A program made the translations under genes and the position numbers. From NCBI GenBank assembly GCA_024233305.1, contig JACKPV010000009.1:1-6081 (forward strand): a DNA stretch of 6,081 bases, in the 5' to 3' direction. Shown piece by piece: positions 1 through 6,081 of this stretch. Positions within the stretch are counted from its first letter, which is position 1. Each line of letters starts with the position of its first letter. This stretch comes from Verrucomicrobiales bacterium. Lineage in GTDB: Bacteria > Verrucomicrobiota > Verrucomicrobiia > Limisphaerales > J093. The notes under the pieces are model-generated. The model had not been told where the DNA came from, did no database searches, and was given only the letters and a program-made list of their open reading frames with translations.

Positions 1-228
1 GGGTGATGGGTGCGACGGCAATTCTCTCCCTGACCCCAGAGCGGCCCCCAGGTTCCAGGGCACCGTGCGCGCGAGCAGGTTGCTGGGCCGTCTCACAGCG
101 AGGGAGACGGCCGGGTGACTTGGGCGTTGGCATCGAGCCGGGTGGATCCTCCAGAGGGAGTCACGTACAGGTGGCCATCCCGGATTCGCTCTGCTGGTCG
201 CCATCCGGCAGATTCGGGACCAATCCCC
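1..228. other. Left-edge region with no supportable gene
   Basis: This is the stretch downstream of the kinase stop codon. On the minus strand two frames stay open to the window edge, from an ATG at 204 (68 codons) and an ATG at 133 (44 codons). Their translations are rich in Pro, Arg, Ser and Gly and resemble no family I recognise. Neither start has a well-placed ribosome binding site; a GGAGG lies about 14 nt before the ATG at 133, which is rather far. On the plus strand a frame open from the left edge ends at a TGA at 116-118 and could be the tail of a neighbouring gene, but it is only about 38 residues and unrecognisable. A perfect hairpin at 86-112 crosses all of these frames, which favours reading this stretch as intergenic. 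The true neighbour lies outside the window. Confidence 0.4.
86..112. terminator. 9-bp perfect hairpin, possible factor-dependent terminator
   Basis: GGCCGTCTC at 86-94 is exactly complementary to GAGACGGCC at 104-112, giving a 9-bp stem with a 9-nt loop. It lies about 117 nt downstream of the kinase stop codon on the minus strand, where a transcript end would be expected. No T-run follows the stem on either strand, so it is not a classical intrinsic terminator. It could be a 3'-end stabilising hairpin, part of a Rho-dependent end, or shared with a convergent gene to the left. Confidence 0.35.
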
Positions 229-3200
229 TCAGGTTTCTGTCGTCGCCCCCAAGGTTGCGTTCAGCTCCCGCAGCCGCCGCTCCACTTCCTCGCGTTCGGC
301 GGTGATCCCGGCGATGGCAGCCGCCGCTTCCTCGATCCTGCCCCCCTTGGCGAGCGCCTCGGCCTCGGCGCACAGCTCGCCCAGCCTCCGGGCGCCGATG
401 TGACGGGAACTGCCTTTCAGGCTGTGCGCCGCAGCGTGGAGTTCCTTCGCATCCTGATCGTCCGCGGCGCGCTGCAGGCGGGTGTTCAGGTCGCCGGCCG
501 TGCGCATGAAGAGTTCGGCCAGGCTGCGGGCGGTGGCGGGGTCAAAGGAACGCAGCGTGGCGGGATCGAAGGAAGCCGCCGATTCATCCGCGGCCGGCGA
601 GGCCATTGCAGCCGGGGGAACGGGAGTTGTCGCGGGTTCCACCGGCACCGGCGCCAGGTGGGCCTCCGCCTCGCGCAAGGCGGCATCCAGGCTGGTCCGC
701 ACCACGGGTTTGCTGAGGAAGTTGTCCATGCCGGCGTCGAGGCATTGCCGGCGGTCCTCCTCGGAGGTGTTGGCGGTGACGGCGATGATGTGAAGTCGGG
801 GAGCGGCTGCTCCGGCGACGCGGTGTTCCTCCTCCCGCTGGCGAATGGCGCGGGCGGTCGCGTAACCGTCCATGACGGGCATCTGGCAGTCCAGCAGCAC
901 GGCGTCAAACTCCCCCTGATCCAGCGCGGCCAACACCTGCCGTCCGTCCGCCACGGCGGTGGGATGGTGGCCCAACAATTCGAGCTGCCGCACCGCGATT
1001 TCGCGATTGAAGTCGTTATCCTCCGCCACCAGGACGCGCAGGGCCCGGTGATTCGGCGCGGTTTCCACCAGGGAGAATCCCTCGGTACCCGGGTCGCAGC
1101 GTTGCCAGGCCAGGAGGAGGCGGTGCAAACGGGCGGGTGGAGGGGGTTTGGAGAGGCACCGCAGCAGTCCGTCCGGGGCCTGCCCCGCCAGTTCGAGCCG
1201 ACAGCCCATGGAGGCCATCAGCAGAACGGGAACGGCGTCCGGCATCGAGGCGAGGCGCGTGGCCAGGGCTTTGCCCGGCTGGTCGGGCAGGGTTTCGTCC
1301 ACCAGCACCGCCTGAAAATCCCGGCCCGCCTTTCGCGCCCCGGCCCATTGTGCTTCCGCTTCGGCCGCAGTGCCCGCCGTCGTGACCCCCGCGCCCCAGC
1401 CCGCAAGCCAGCGTTCCAGCACCTGGCCGGCAACCGGGTGATCCTCCACGAGCAGGATCCGAAAGCCGTCGAGACCGTCCTGATGCAACGAGTCCGGCCC
1501 GGGGGAGGTCGCCCGGGGCAGCCAAAGATCGAAGGAAAAACTGGAGCCGCGGCCGACCTCGCTCCGGACCCGGATGTCGCCGCCCATCCGCCGGACCAAC
1601 TGCCGGCAGATCGCCAATCCGAGTCCCGTGCCGCCATAGCGCCGGGTGGTGGAAGCGTCGGCCTGCTCGAAGGCATCAAAGATCCGCTCGCGGGCCTCGT
1701 CCGGGATGCCGATGCCGGTGTCCTCGATTTCAGCCCGCAGGAGGACCTTTTCCGCGGTGGCCTCCGGGGCGGTCAGTCGCAGCAAAACATGACCGTGTTC
1801 CGTGAACTTGATCGCGTTGGCGATGAGGTTGATCAGCACCTGCTGGAGCCGGATGGGATCCCCGCAGACGCGTGGGAGTGGGGCCGGCATGTCGCCGATC
1901 AGTTCCACCTGTTTGTGCAGCGCGGACTCCGCCAGTCGCTCGATCACGTCCCAGGCGATCTCCTCGGGATCGAAGTCGTGCGACTCAAGCCTCAGGCTGG
2001 CGGTGTCGCCCCGCGAGATCTCGATCAGGTCGTTGATCATGTGGAGCTGCCACTCGGCCTGGCGGCGCATGGCGGTGAGGAGCTCGCGTTGTTCGGCGCC
2101 CAGCGGGGTTTGTTCCAGGACATCCGCGCCGGCGATGATCGTGTGCAGGGGGGTACGGAGTTCGTGGCTGATGTTCCCGAGCAGGACGTTCTTGAGGCGG
2201 GTGGATTCGAGTGCGGCGTCGCGGGCCTGCTCGAGCTCCCTCTCGATCTCGATCAGCTTGGTGATGTCCTTGGAAATGCCCAGGGTGCCGATGATGTGGC
2301 CGTCCTGGTCGCGGAAGGGCATTTTCGAGCTGAGCACCCAGCTCTCCCGGCCGTCGCGCCAGGTTTCATGCTCCGGCTTCCCGAGCAGCGGTGTGCCCGT
2401 CCGGATGATCTCCTGCTCGTCGTCGAAGGCCTGCTGGGCGTGATCGCCGGAGAAGAGGTCGAAGTCGGTCTTGCCGCGCAGATCTTCGGGCGAGGCCACG
2501 CCCACGCGGCGGGCCATTTCCTGGCTGCAGCGCAGAAAGCGGGATTCCCGGTCCTTGAAGTAGATGGCGTCCGGCATGGTGTCGAGCAGGGCGCGCAGCA
2601 GGTCCCGCTCGTAGGCCAGCTTCTCCTCCATTTCATGGCGCTCGGTTTCGTCCCAGAAGATCCCCTGAATCCCCACCACGTGGCCCTGATTGTCCTGCAG
2701 CGGGCTCTTCAGCACATGCACGTAGAGGAACGTGCCGTCGGCGCGCCGGTGCCGTTCGACCTTCTCCATGGGCAACCCCGTGCGGATGACCTGCCGGTCG
2801 TCCGCCTGGTAGGCGACCGCCAGGGCTTCGGGGAACAGGTCCGGATCGGTCCGGCCAATGATCTCCTCCACCGGCCGGCCCACCGTCTGGGCGAAGGTGG
2901 AGTTCACGAAGGTGAACCGGCCCTCCAGGTCCTTGCGGAAAATGTTGTGCGAAAGCGATTCGACCAGGGAATGGTAGAGCAGTTCCGAGTCCCGCAGCCG
3001 CTGCTCCGCGCGTTTGCGGGCGGTGATGTCCACCACGGTGCCCTCGTAATAGAGGAGGTGGCCGTTGCCGTCGTGGACGCTCCGGGCATTTTCCGAGATC
3101 CAGATGCGCCGGCCGTCGCGTCGGTAGACCTCGGACTCGAAGCCCACGACCTCGTGATTGTCCCGGAGCAGGGACTCGAATTCCTGGCGTCGGCCGGGCT

Positions 3201-3924
3201 TGACGTAGAGTTGATGACCGATCCTGCGGATCGCCTTGATCATCTCCTCCTTGGTGGCATAGCCGTAGATTTGGGCGAGCCGGGGATTGGCGATCCGGTA
3301 GGTGCCCTCCGGGGTGGTCTGGAAAATGCCCTCGGTGGAGTTCTCGAAGATGCCGCGGAACTGCCGCTCCGCCTCGGCCAGGTCGGCCTCGGCCTGCTCG
3401 TGTTCGTGCACCAGGTCCTTCATCTGCCGCAGGTTCCGGCGGAGGTCGAGCTGGGTGACAACCTGCCGGCCGAGCACCTCGAGCGCGTTGTACTGGGCGG
3501 GATCAAGCTCCCGCCGTCCGGGGGCCATCACGCAAAGCGTGCCCACGATCATGTTGCGCCGGCCGATCAGGGGAATCCCGGCGAAGAAGCGTAGCCCGGT
3601 TTCCCCGGCCACCAGGGGATGGTTTCGAAAACCCGCGTCCTCACTCAGGTCGGTCACGGTGTAGGGCCGGCCCGCCCGGATCACCCGCTCGCAGATGGCC
3701 TGTTCCCGGGGGATTTCCCGGCAATTCAAGCCAACTTGGGCCTTCACCCAGACGCGGCTTTCGTCGACGAACCCGATCAGGGCGATCGGCGTGTCGCACA
3801 GCTGGGCGGCCAGCCGGGCCAGGTCCGTGAAGGCATCCTCAGGCGCCGTGCCAAGGATCTGATACTCGCGCAGGACCGCGATGCGCTCGCGTTCAGCCGG
3901 GGAGGATGGGGTGGGGGATGGCAT
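229..3924 (-). CDS. Soluble hybrid sensor histidine kinase (GAF-PAS-PAS-PAS-HisKA-HATPase-REC-REC-HPt)
   Basis: This 1231-residue protein holds a complete multistep phosphorelay: autophosphorylation on His, then transfer to receiver Asp and HPt His. Domains by residue: GAF about 15-162, coiled linker 160-188, PAS1 188-302, PAS2 314-430, PAS3 442-556, HisKA 575-640, HATPase 685-803, REC1 821-940, REC2 962-1085, a Pro/Ala-rich linker 1090-1117, HPt 1125-1222. The H-box reads NISHELRTPL with H587. N699 and N703 form the N-box, DTGIGIP (735-741) is G1 and GGTGLGLA (764-771) is G2. Receiver aspartates are D876 and D1012, with lysines K926 and K1072. The HPt histidine is H1167, in HSLKGSS. No signal peptide or membrane segment is seen, so it should sense an intracellular cue. 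The start at 3924 is chosen because the domain-like sequence begins at MPSPTP; an upstream in-frame ATG at 4035 would add 37 low-complexity residues read through a hairpin. No adjacent response regulator is visible. The family is certain; the signal and output are unknown. Confidence 0.95.
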   Translation of the reverse strand: MPSPTPSSPAERERIAVLREYQILGTAPEDAFTDLARLAAQLCDTPIALIGFVDESRVWVKAQVGLNCREIPREQAICERVIRAGRPYTVTDLSEDAGFRNHPLVAGETGLRFFAGIPLIGRRNMIVGTLCVMAPGRRELDPAQYNALEVLGRQVVTQLDLRRNLRQMKDLVHEHEQAEADLAEAERQFRGIFENSTEGIFQTTPEGTYRIANPRLAQIYGYATKEEMIKAIRRIGHQLYVKPGRRQEFESLLRDNHEVVGFESEVYRRDGRRIWISENARSVHDGNGHLLYYEGTVVDITARKRAEQRLRDSELLYHSLVESLSHNIFRKDLEGRFTFVNSTFAQTVGRPVEEIIGRTDPDLFPEALAVAYQADDRQVIRTGLPMEKVERHRRADGTFLYVHVLKSPLQDNQGHVVGIQGIFWDETERHEMEEKLAYERDLLRALLDTMPDAIYFKDRESRFLRCSQEMARRVGVASPEDLRGKTDFDLFSGDHAQQAFDDEQEIIRTGTPLLGKPEHETWRDGRESWVLSSKMPFRDQDGHIIGTLGISKDITKLIEIERELEQARDAALESTRLKNVLLGNISHELRTPLHTIIAGADVLEQTPLGAEQRELLTAMRRQAEWQLHMINDLIEISRGDTASLRLESHDFDPEEIAWDVIERLAESALHKQVELIGDMPAPLPRVCGDPIRLQQVLINLIANAIKFTEHGHVLLRLTAPEATAEKVLLRAEIEDTGIGIPDEARERIFDAFEQADASTTRRYGGTGLGLAICRQLVRRMGGDIRVRSEVGRGSSFSFDLWLPRATSPGPDSLHQDGLDGFRILLVEDHPVAGQVLERWLAGWGAGVTTAGTAAEAEAQWAGARKAGRDFQAVLVDETLPDQPGKALATRLASMPDAVPVLLMASMGCRLELAGQAPDGLLRCLSKPPPPARLHRLLLAWQRCDPGTEGFSLVETAPNHRALRVLVAEDNDFNREIAVRQLELLGHHPTAVADGRQVLAALDQGEFDAVLLDCQMPVMDGYATARAIRQREEEHRVAGAAAPRLHIIAVTANTSEEDRRQCLDAGMDNFLSKPVVRTSLDAALREAEAHLAPVPVEPATTPVPPAAMASPAADESAASFDPATLRSFDPATARSLAELFMRTAGDLNTRLQRAADDQDAKELHAAAHSLKGSSRHIGARRLGELCAEAEALAKGGRIEEAAAAIAGITAEREEVERRLRELNATLGATTET
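533..580 (-). repeat. 24-bp imperfect tandem duplication inside the kinase gene
   Basis: Positions 533-556 and 557-580 are two adjacent copies of a 24-bp unit, each starting GTGGCGGG on the plus strand and sharing most of the following AAAGGAA-containing segment. The unit is exactly eight codons. It encodes FDPATLRS followed by FDPATARS (residues 1119-1134) at the junction between the Pro/Ala-rich linker and the HPt domain. The copies have diverged at several bases, so this is not a very recent duplication. Confidence 0.7.
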
Positions 3925-3995
3925 GAGTCCGAATCTCGTGAAGCAGTCCGCACCAAACCGCTGTGGCCGGCAAGACGGAAATCCTCTCAGGCGGA

Positions 3996-4024
3996 TCCAA
4001 CCGCCGGTGGGGAGGGCGGTTGGA
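3996..4024. terminator. 10-bp perfect hairpin between the NIPSNAP and kinase genes
   Basis: TCCAACCGCC at 3996-4005 pairs perfectly with GGCGGTTGGA at 4015-4024 around a 9-nt purine-rich loop. On the minus strand it begins 36 nt past the NIPSNAP stop codon and ends 71 nt before the kinase start. No T-run follows, so it does not meet the classical intrinsic-terminator rule. It may act as a factor-dependent terminator, an mRNA-end stabiliser, or an attenuator setting the NIPSNAP to kinase expression ratio. A less regular GC-rich structure (ACCCC at 4034-4038 with GGGGT at 4056-4060, enclosing CCGG-CTG-CCGG) sits directly after the NIPSNAP stop. Confidence 0.45.
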
Positions 4025-4059
4025 CGGCCCCCCACCCCACCGGCTGCCGGCGGCCGGGG

Positions 4060-4875
4060 TCAGATTTGGGAGCCCTTGACCGGGCGCAACACGAGGTTGG
4101 TGATGTTTGAGACCGTGTCGGCGTAGGTCGGGTCGTTGCGCAACTGGAGCCAGCCGGGATCCTTGCCGAACTTCCCCCACCCCTCCTTCATGGCAGCCTC
4201 GTTCTCGAAGCCCAGCGCGTAGGTCAGGTTGGGCAGTTTCGTCCCCACGAGTGCCTGACCGAAAAAGACGGGGTTCATGCCGCAACGCCGGAAGATGGCG
4301 ATCTCGCCGCCTTCGTTGAACATTGCGATCTTCGCCAGCGCGCGCTCGTCACTGTGGCTCTCATAGATGCGCAACTGAAGCAGCCGGTCCGCCGCCAGGG
4401 TGGGTACCTCGACCTGCGGGGCGCCATCGAAGGCCAGGAGCAACGAACTCTCGAACCGCGTGTAGGCCGGGGAGTCCTTGGGCGCCATCAGGGTGCCGGC
4501 CCCGTCGCTGGTGAACCACGAATCCCCGGACAGTGTCTTCACCAGGCCGGCGACCGAGGCCGGTGATCCGTGGGGGAGGAGCACGTAGAGGTCGGTGCTG
4601 TCGGCCTCGAGCTTCAGGCCGGGGTTGTCGTCCTTGAGCAGCCGCCAGGCCCCGACCGGTTTGACGCCGGCCCGGTTCAAGGCAGGGATGGCCGCGGTTG
4701 CCAGGAAATCCACAAAGGCCTGCTGTTTGGCGGCCGAGGCGAAGTGGTAGGTGCGCAGCTCGAGCAGGGCCTTGGAACCGGCTGTGGCGGCAGTGGCGGT
4801 GCCCGGACCCAGGGTGGTGGCCGCCATCCCGAAGGTGGCGGCAGCGGAGGAGGTGAGGAAGTCGCGTCGTTTCAT
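4060..4875 (-). CDS. Tat-exported NIPSNAP-family protein
   Basis: This is a 271-residue protein. It opens with a twin-arginine signal, KRRDFLTSS (R3, R4), then an Ala/Thr/Gly-rich hydrophobic stretch to about residue 32; cleavage near the Ala-rich segment at 27-32 is likely, placing the mature protein outside the cytoplasmic membrane. Residues about 37-145 begin LLELRTYHF and residues about 165-265 begin LLQLRIYESHS. This tandem pattern is typical of NIPSNAP proteins, which fold as two ferredoxin-like dimeric alpha/beta barrel units. The second half is the clearer match, with a GMNPVFFGQ stretch, LPNLTYALGF and a Trp-rich segment near 233-242. The substrate and activity of bacterial members are not established, so none is assigned. 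The start is fixed by the Tat motif. No strong ribosome binding site precedes it. The gene is on the same strand as the kinase, 135 nt upstream of it, and diverges from ftsH. Confidence 0.9.
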   Translation of the reverse strand: MKRRDFLTSSAAATFGMAATTLGPGTATAATAGSKALLELRTYHFASAAKQQAFVDFLATAAIPALNRAGVKPVGAWRLLKDDNPGLKLEADSTDLYVLLPHGSPASVAGLVKTLSGDSWFTSDGAGTLMAPKDSPAYTRFESSLLLAFDGAPQVEVPTLAADRLLQLRIYESHSDERALAKIAMFNEGGEIAIFRRCGMNPVFFGQALVGTKLPNLTYALGFENEAAMKEGWGKFGKDPGWLQLRNDPTYADTVSNITNLVLRPVKGSQI

Positions 4876-4909
4876 CGTCGTCGTGTCATGTGTGATCGGT
4901 TCAGTCGAC

Positions 4910-4939
4910 CCACCCGCACCCCGGAGGCTGCCCGGGTGG
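4910..4939. promoter_or_regulatory. Possible leader hairpin upstream of the NIPSNAP gene
   Basis: CCACCCG at 4910-4916 pairs with CGGGTGG at 4933-4939 (7 bp, 16-nt loop). An alternative fold pairs 4917-4924 with 4931-4938 (seven pairs, one C-C mismatch, 6-nt loop). The two folds exclude each other. Both lie 35-65 nt upstream of the NIPSNAP start, so they would be in its 5' leader if the promoter candidate at 4963-4992 is used. In DNA this GC-rich, such hairpins arise often by chance. Confidence 0.2.
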
Positions 4940-4962
4940 CAAGGGCGGGATTGCGACCAAAG

Positions 4963-4992
4963 CCTTTAGTCTTTCGGCGGGCGGGGAGGCAA
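4963..4992 (-). promoter_or_regulatory. Weak sigma70-like promoter candidate for the NIPSNAP gene
   Basis: Read on the minus strand, TTGCCT (4992-4987) and TAAAGG (4968-4963) are separated by 18 nt. They match the -35 consensus at 4 of 6 and the -10 consensus at 3 of 6. The -10 lies in the least GC-rich patch of the divergent region. It would give a leader of roughly 80 nt. This is a guess from spacing and relative AT content only. Confidence 0.2.
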
Positions 4993-5063
4993 GGCTTTCC
5001 GCGAGGGGATCGGCAAGGCCCGGGACGCTTCCCACGGCCCGCGACCGACCCGGAGCCTCTGGG

Positions 5064-5153
5064 CGGTTGCATCCCGGGATCCGGCGTGGGCGGCCGGCGC
5101 CTCATGGGGTGGCGCGGAGAACCGGTGGCCAGGCGGCAGCCACGGTTGCATCC
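5064..5153 (+). repeat. 11-bp direct repeat pair with adjacent palindrome upstream of ftsH
   Basis: CGGTTGCATCC occurs at 5064-5074 and again at 5143-5153, a period of 79 bp. The first copy runs into the perfect 10-bp palindrome ATCCCGGGAT (5071-5080). The second copy overlaps the proposed -35 of the ftsH promoter candidate. An exact 11-mer pair within about 320 bp is unlikely by chance, so a regulator-binding role is possible, but no known operator is recognised. Confidence 0.4.
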
Positions 5154-5174
5154 GGTTTGGCCGGGTGGTAGCTT
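5146..5174 (+). promoter_or_regulatory. Weak sigma70-like promoter candidate for ftsH
   Basis: TTGCAT (5146-5151) and TAGCTT (5169-5174) are separated by 17 nt. Each matches consensus at only 3 of 6 positions. The -10 ends 20 nt before the ftsH ATG, implying a very short leader. The spacing is ideal but the boxes are poor; the true promoter may lie further upstream or use another sigma factor. Confidence 0.2.
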
Positions 5175-5194
5175 CCGCGCGAGTCGAGAAGGCA

Positions 5195-6081
5195 ATGTCC
5201 GATCAGCGTAAGAACGATAACAAAGACGGCGAGAAGCGCGGCCCCGAAAACCGGGTGCCGCCGCGCACGTGGTTGCTTTGGCTGGCCATCCTCAGCCTGA
5301 TCCCCCTGTTGGTGTTCTTCCGCGACCGGGCGGAGGGGCGTTACACGGTGCCCACCCACAAACAGTTTGTGGATCTGGTGAACAGCAACCTGGTGGTCGA
5401 GGCGGTCATCCAATACAACCCCCAGTCCCAACTGCGCGAGATCAGCGGTACCTTCAGAGAATCGGCGGACCCGAACGAGAAACCCATTCCCTTCCGGCTG
5501 GAGACCCGGCTGACGGACGAGTTCGAGGACAAACTGCTGAACACGGGCCTGTTCAAGGTGCATGAGCCGAGCACCATGTTGCTCAGCCTGCTCTACGGAG
5601 TCCTGCCATTCGTGCTCATCGCCGCCCTGGTCTACTTCTTCCTGATCCGTCAGATCCGCATGGCCGGCAAGGGCGCCCTCAGCTTCGGCAAGAGCAAGGC
5701 CCGGATGCTCAACAAGGAGAAGAACCGAACGACGTTCAAGGACGTGGCCGGCATCGAGGAAGCCAAGGACGAGGTGTCCGAGTTGGTCGAGTTCCTCAAG
5801 GATCCAAAGAAATTCCAGCGGCTCGGCGGCCGGATTCCCAAGGGCATCCTGATGGTCGGGCCTCCCGGCACCGGCAAGACGCTGCTCGCCAAGGCCATCG
5901 CCGGCGAGGCGGATGCCGCGTTCTACAGCATCAGCGGTTCGGATTTCGTGGAAATGTTCGTCGGCGTCGGCGCGAGCCGTGTGCGCGACATGTTCGAGCA
6001 GGCCCGCAAGAGCACGCCGTGCCTGGTGTTCATCGACGAAATCGATGCCGTGGGCCGGAGCCGCGGGCACGGTCTGGGCGG
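5195..6081 (+). CDS. ftsH: ATP-dependent zinc metalloprotease FtsH, N-terminal part (cut by window edge)
   Basis: FtsH is the membrane-anchored AAA+ protease that extracts and degrades misfolded membrane proteins and selected cytosolic regulators. The visible 295 residues show a short charged cytoplasmic tail (1-24), TM1 (about 26-42), an extracytoplasmic domain of about 85 residues, TM2 (about 129-150), then the start of the AAA+ domain. KDVAGIEEAK (182-191) is the conserved entry to it, GPPGTGKT (222-229) is Walker A, FVEMFVGVGASR (251-262) includes the aromatic pore-loop residue F255, and VFIDEID (278-284) is Walker B. The second region of homology, the arginine fingers and the HEXXH zinc site lie beyond the right edge, so protease competence cannot be checked. 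The ATG at 5195 has AGAAGG only 2 nt upstream, too close for an ideal ribosome binding site. No other plausible start precedes TM1. The gene is divergent from the NIPSNAP gene. Confidence 0.97.
   Translation, partial: MSDQRKNDNKDGEKRGPENRVPPRTWLLWLAILSLIPLLVFFRDRAEGRYTVPTHKQFVDLVNSNLVVEAVIQYNPQSQLREISGTFRESADPNEKPIPFRLETRLTDEFEDKLLNTGLFKVHEPSTMLLSLLYGVLPFVLIAALVYFFLIRQIRMAGKGALSFGKSKARMLNKEKNRTTFKDVAGIEEAKDEVSELVEFLKDPKKFQRLGGRIPKGILMVGPPGTGKTLLAKAIAGEADAAFYSISGSDFVEMFVGVGASRVRDMFEQARKSTPCLVFIDEIDAVGRSRGHGLG

Larger units (their letters stand above)
4876..5194. other. Divergent intergenic region between NIPSNAP and ftsH
   Basis: These 319 nt separate two divergent starts and so should hold promoters for both. 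I see no convincing gene. A minus-strand frame from a TTG at 5195 to 4872 is Arg/Pro-rich and unrecognisable; its last codons overlap the NIPSNAP ATG in an ATGA arrangement. Contents worth noting are the 11-bp direct repeat, the ATCCCGGGAT palindrome, three GGCAAGG copies (4938, 4988, 5012), a leader hairpin and two weak promoter candidates. No riboswitch or small-RNA family is recognised. Confidence 0.6.

Noticed and set aside
180..208. CCGGAT / ATCCGG inverted repeat just after the kinase stop
   Set aside because: The stem is only 6 bp with a 17-nt loop and no T-run, so it is too weak to call a terminator.
3..305. A 100-codon plus-strand frame at the left edge
   Set aside because: It uses a GTG start at the very edge, is Pro/Arg/Ser-rich, and runs into the 3' end of the kinase gene on the other strand.
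115..3594. A 1159-codon stop-free plus-strand frame opposite the kinase gene
   Set aside because: The minus-strand protein has unmistakable kinase domains and catalytic residues. The antisense translation is a Leu/Gly/Val/Gln-rich shadow with no recognisable domain, as expected when GC-rich codons suppress stops on the opposite strand.
3925..4035. A 37-codon N-terminal extension of the kinase from an ATG at 4035
   Set aside because: The extension is low-complexity, is read through the intergenic hairpin, and precedes the natural MPSPTP start of GAF-type kinases of this kind.
4872..5195. A 107-codon minus-strand frame upstream of NIPSNAP, ending in an ATGA overlap with it
   Set aside because: It starts with TTG, is Arg/Pro-rich without any recognisable pattern, and fills a divergent promoter region. 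The overlap looks coincidental; a short leader peptide (ATG at 4889, five codons) cannot be excluded but has no support.
5102..6070. A 322-codon minus-strand frame opposite ftsH
   Set aside because: It is antisense to conserved FtsH motifs and its composition is that of a GC-driven shadow.
1..6081. A new multi-gene defence or mobile system
   Set aside because: The three genes are a signalling kinase, an exported NIPSNAP protein and FtsH. There is no transposase, integrase, toxin-antitoxin pair, CRISPR array or nuclease, and no tight operon joining them.

Overview
The window is GC-rich bacterial DNA with three convincing protein genes. A Tat-exported NIPSNAP-family protein, an FtsH protease with a typical Gly-Glu-Ala-Asp / Ile-Ser-Gly-Ser-Asp-Phe stretch, and a large soluble multi-PAS hybrid kinase are together most reminiscent of Verrucomicrobiota. 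This is an inference from protein style; Planctomycetota or Acidobacteriota cannot be excluded. None of the three starts has a well-placed strong Shine-Dalgarno sequence.

Layout from left to right. Positions 1-228 hold no gene I can support, but do contain a 9-bp perfect hairpin (86-112). Positions 229-3924 (minus) encode a 1231-residue hybrid sensor histidine kinase: GAF, three PAS domains, HisKA, HATPase, two receiver domains and a C-terminal HPt. All four expected phosphorelay residues (H587, D876, D1012, H1167) are present. A 135-nt gap follows (3925-4059), containing a 10-bp perfect hairpin (3996-4024). Positions 4060-4875 (minus) encode the 271-residue secreted NIPSNAP-like protein. A 319-nt divergent intergenic region (4876-5194) carries an 11-bp direct repeat, a 10-bp palindrome, a leader hairpin and weak promoter candidates. 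From 5195 to the window end (plus) runs the N-terminal half of ftsH, cut by the window edge just after Walker B.

Functionally these look like three separate units. The kinase is a self-contained cytoplasmic phosphorelay whose final partner is not encoded here. The NIPSNAP protein is an exported protein of unknown substrate. FtsH is the housekeeping membrane AAA+ metalloprotease. NIPSNAP and the kinase share a strand and could be partly co-transcribed, but the hairpin between them argues for at least partial separation. I see no phage, IS element, CRISPR array, tRNA or rRNA, and no evidence of a new multi-gene system. The long stop-free frames opposite the kinase and ftsH are GC-driven shadows.
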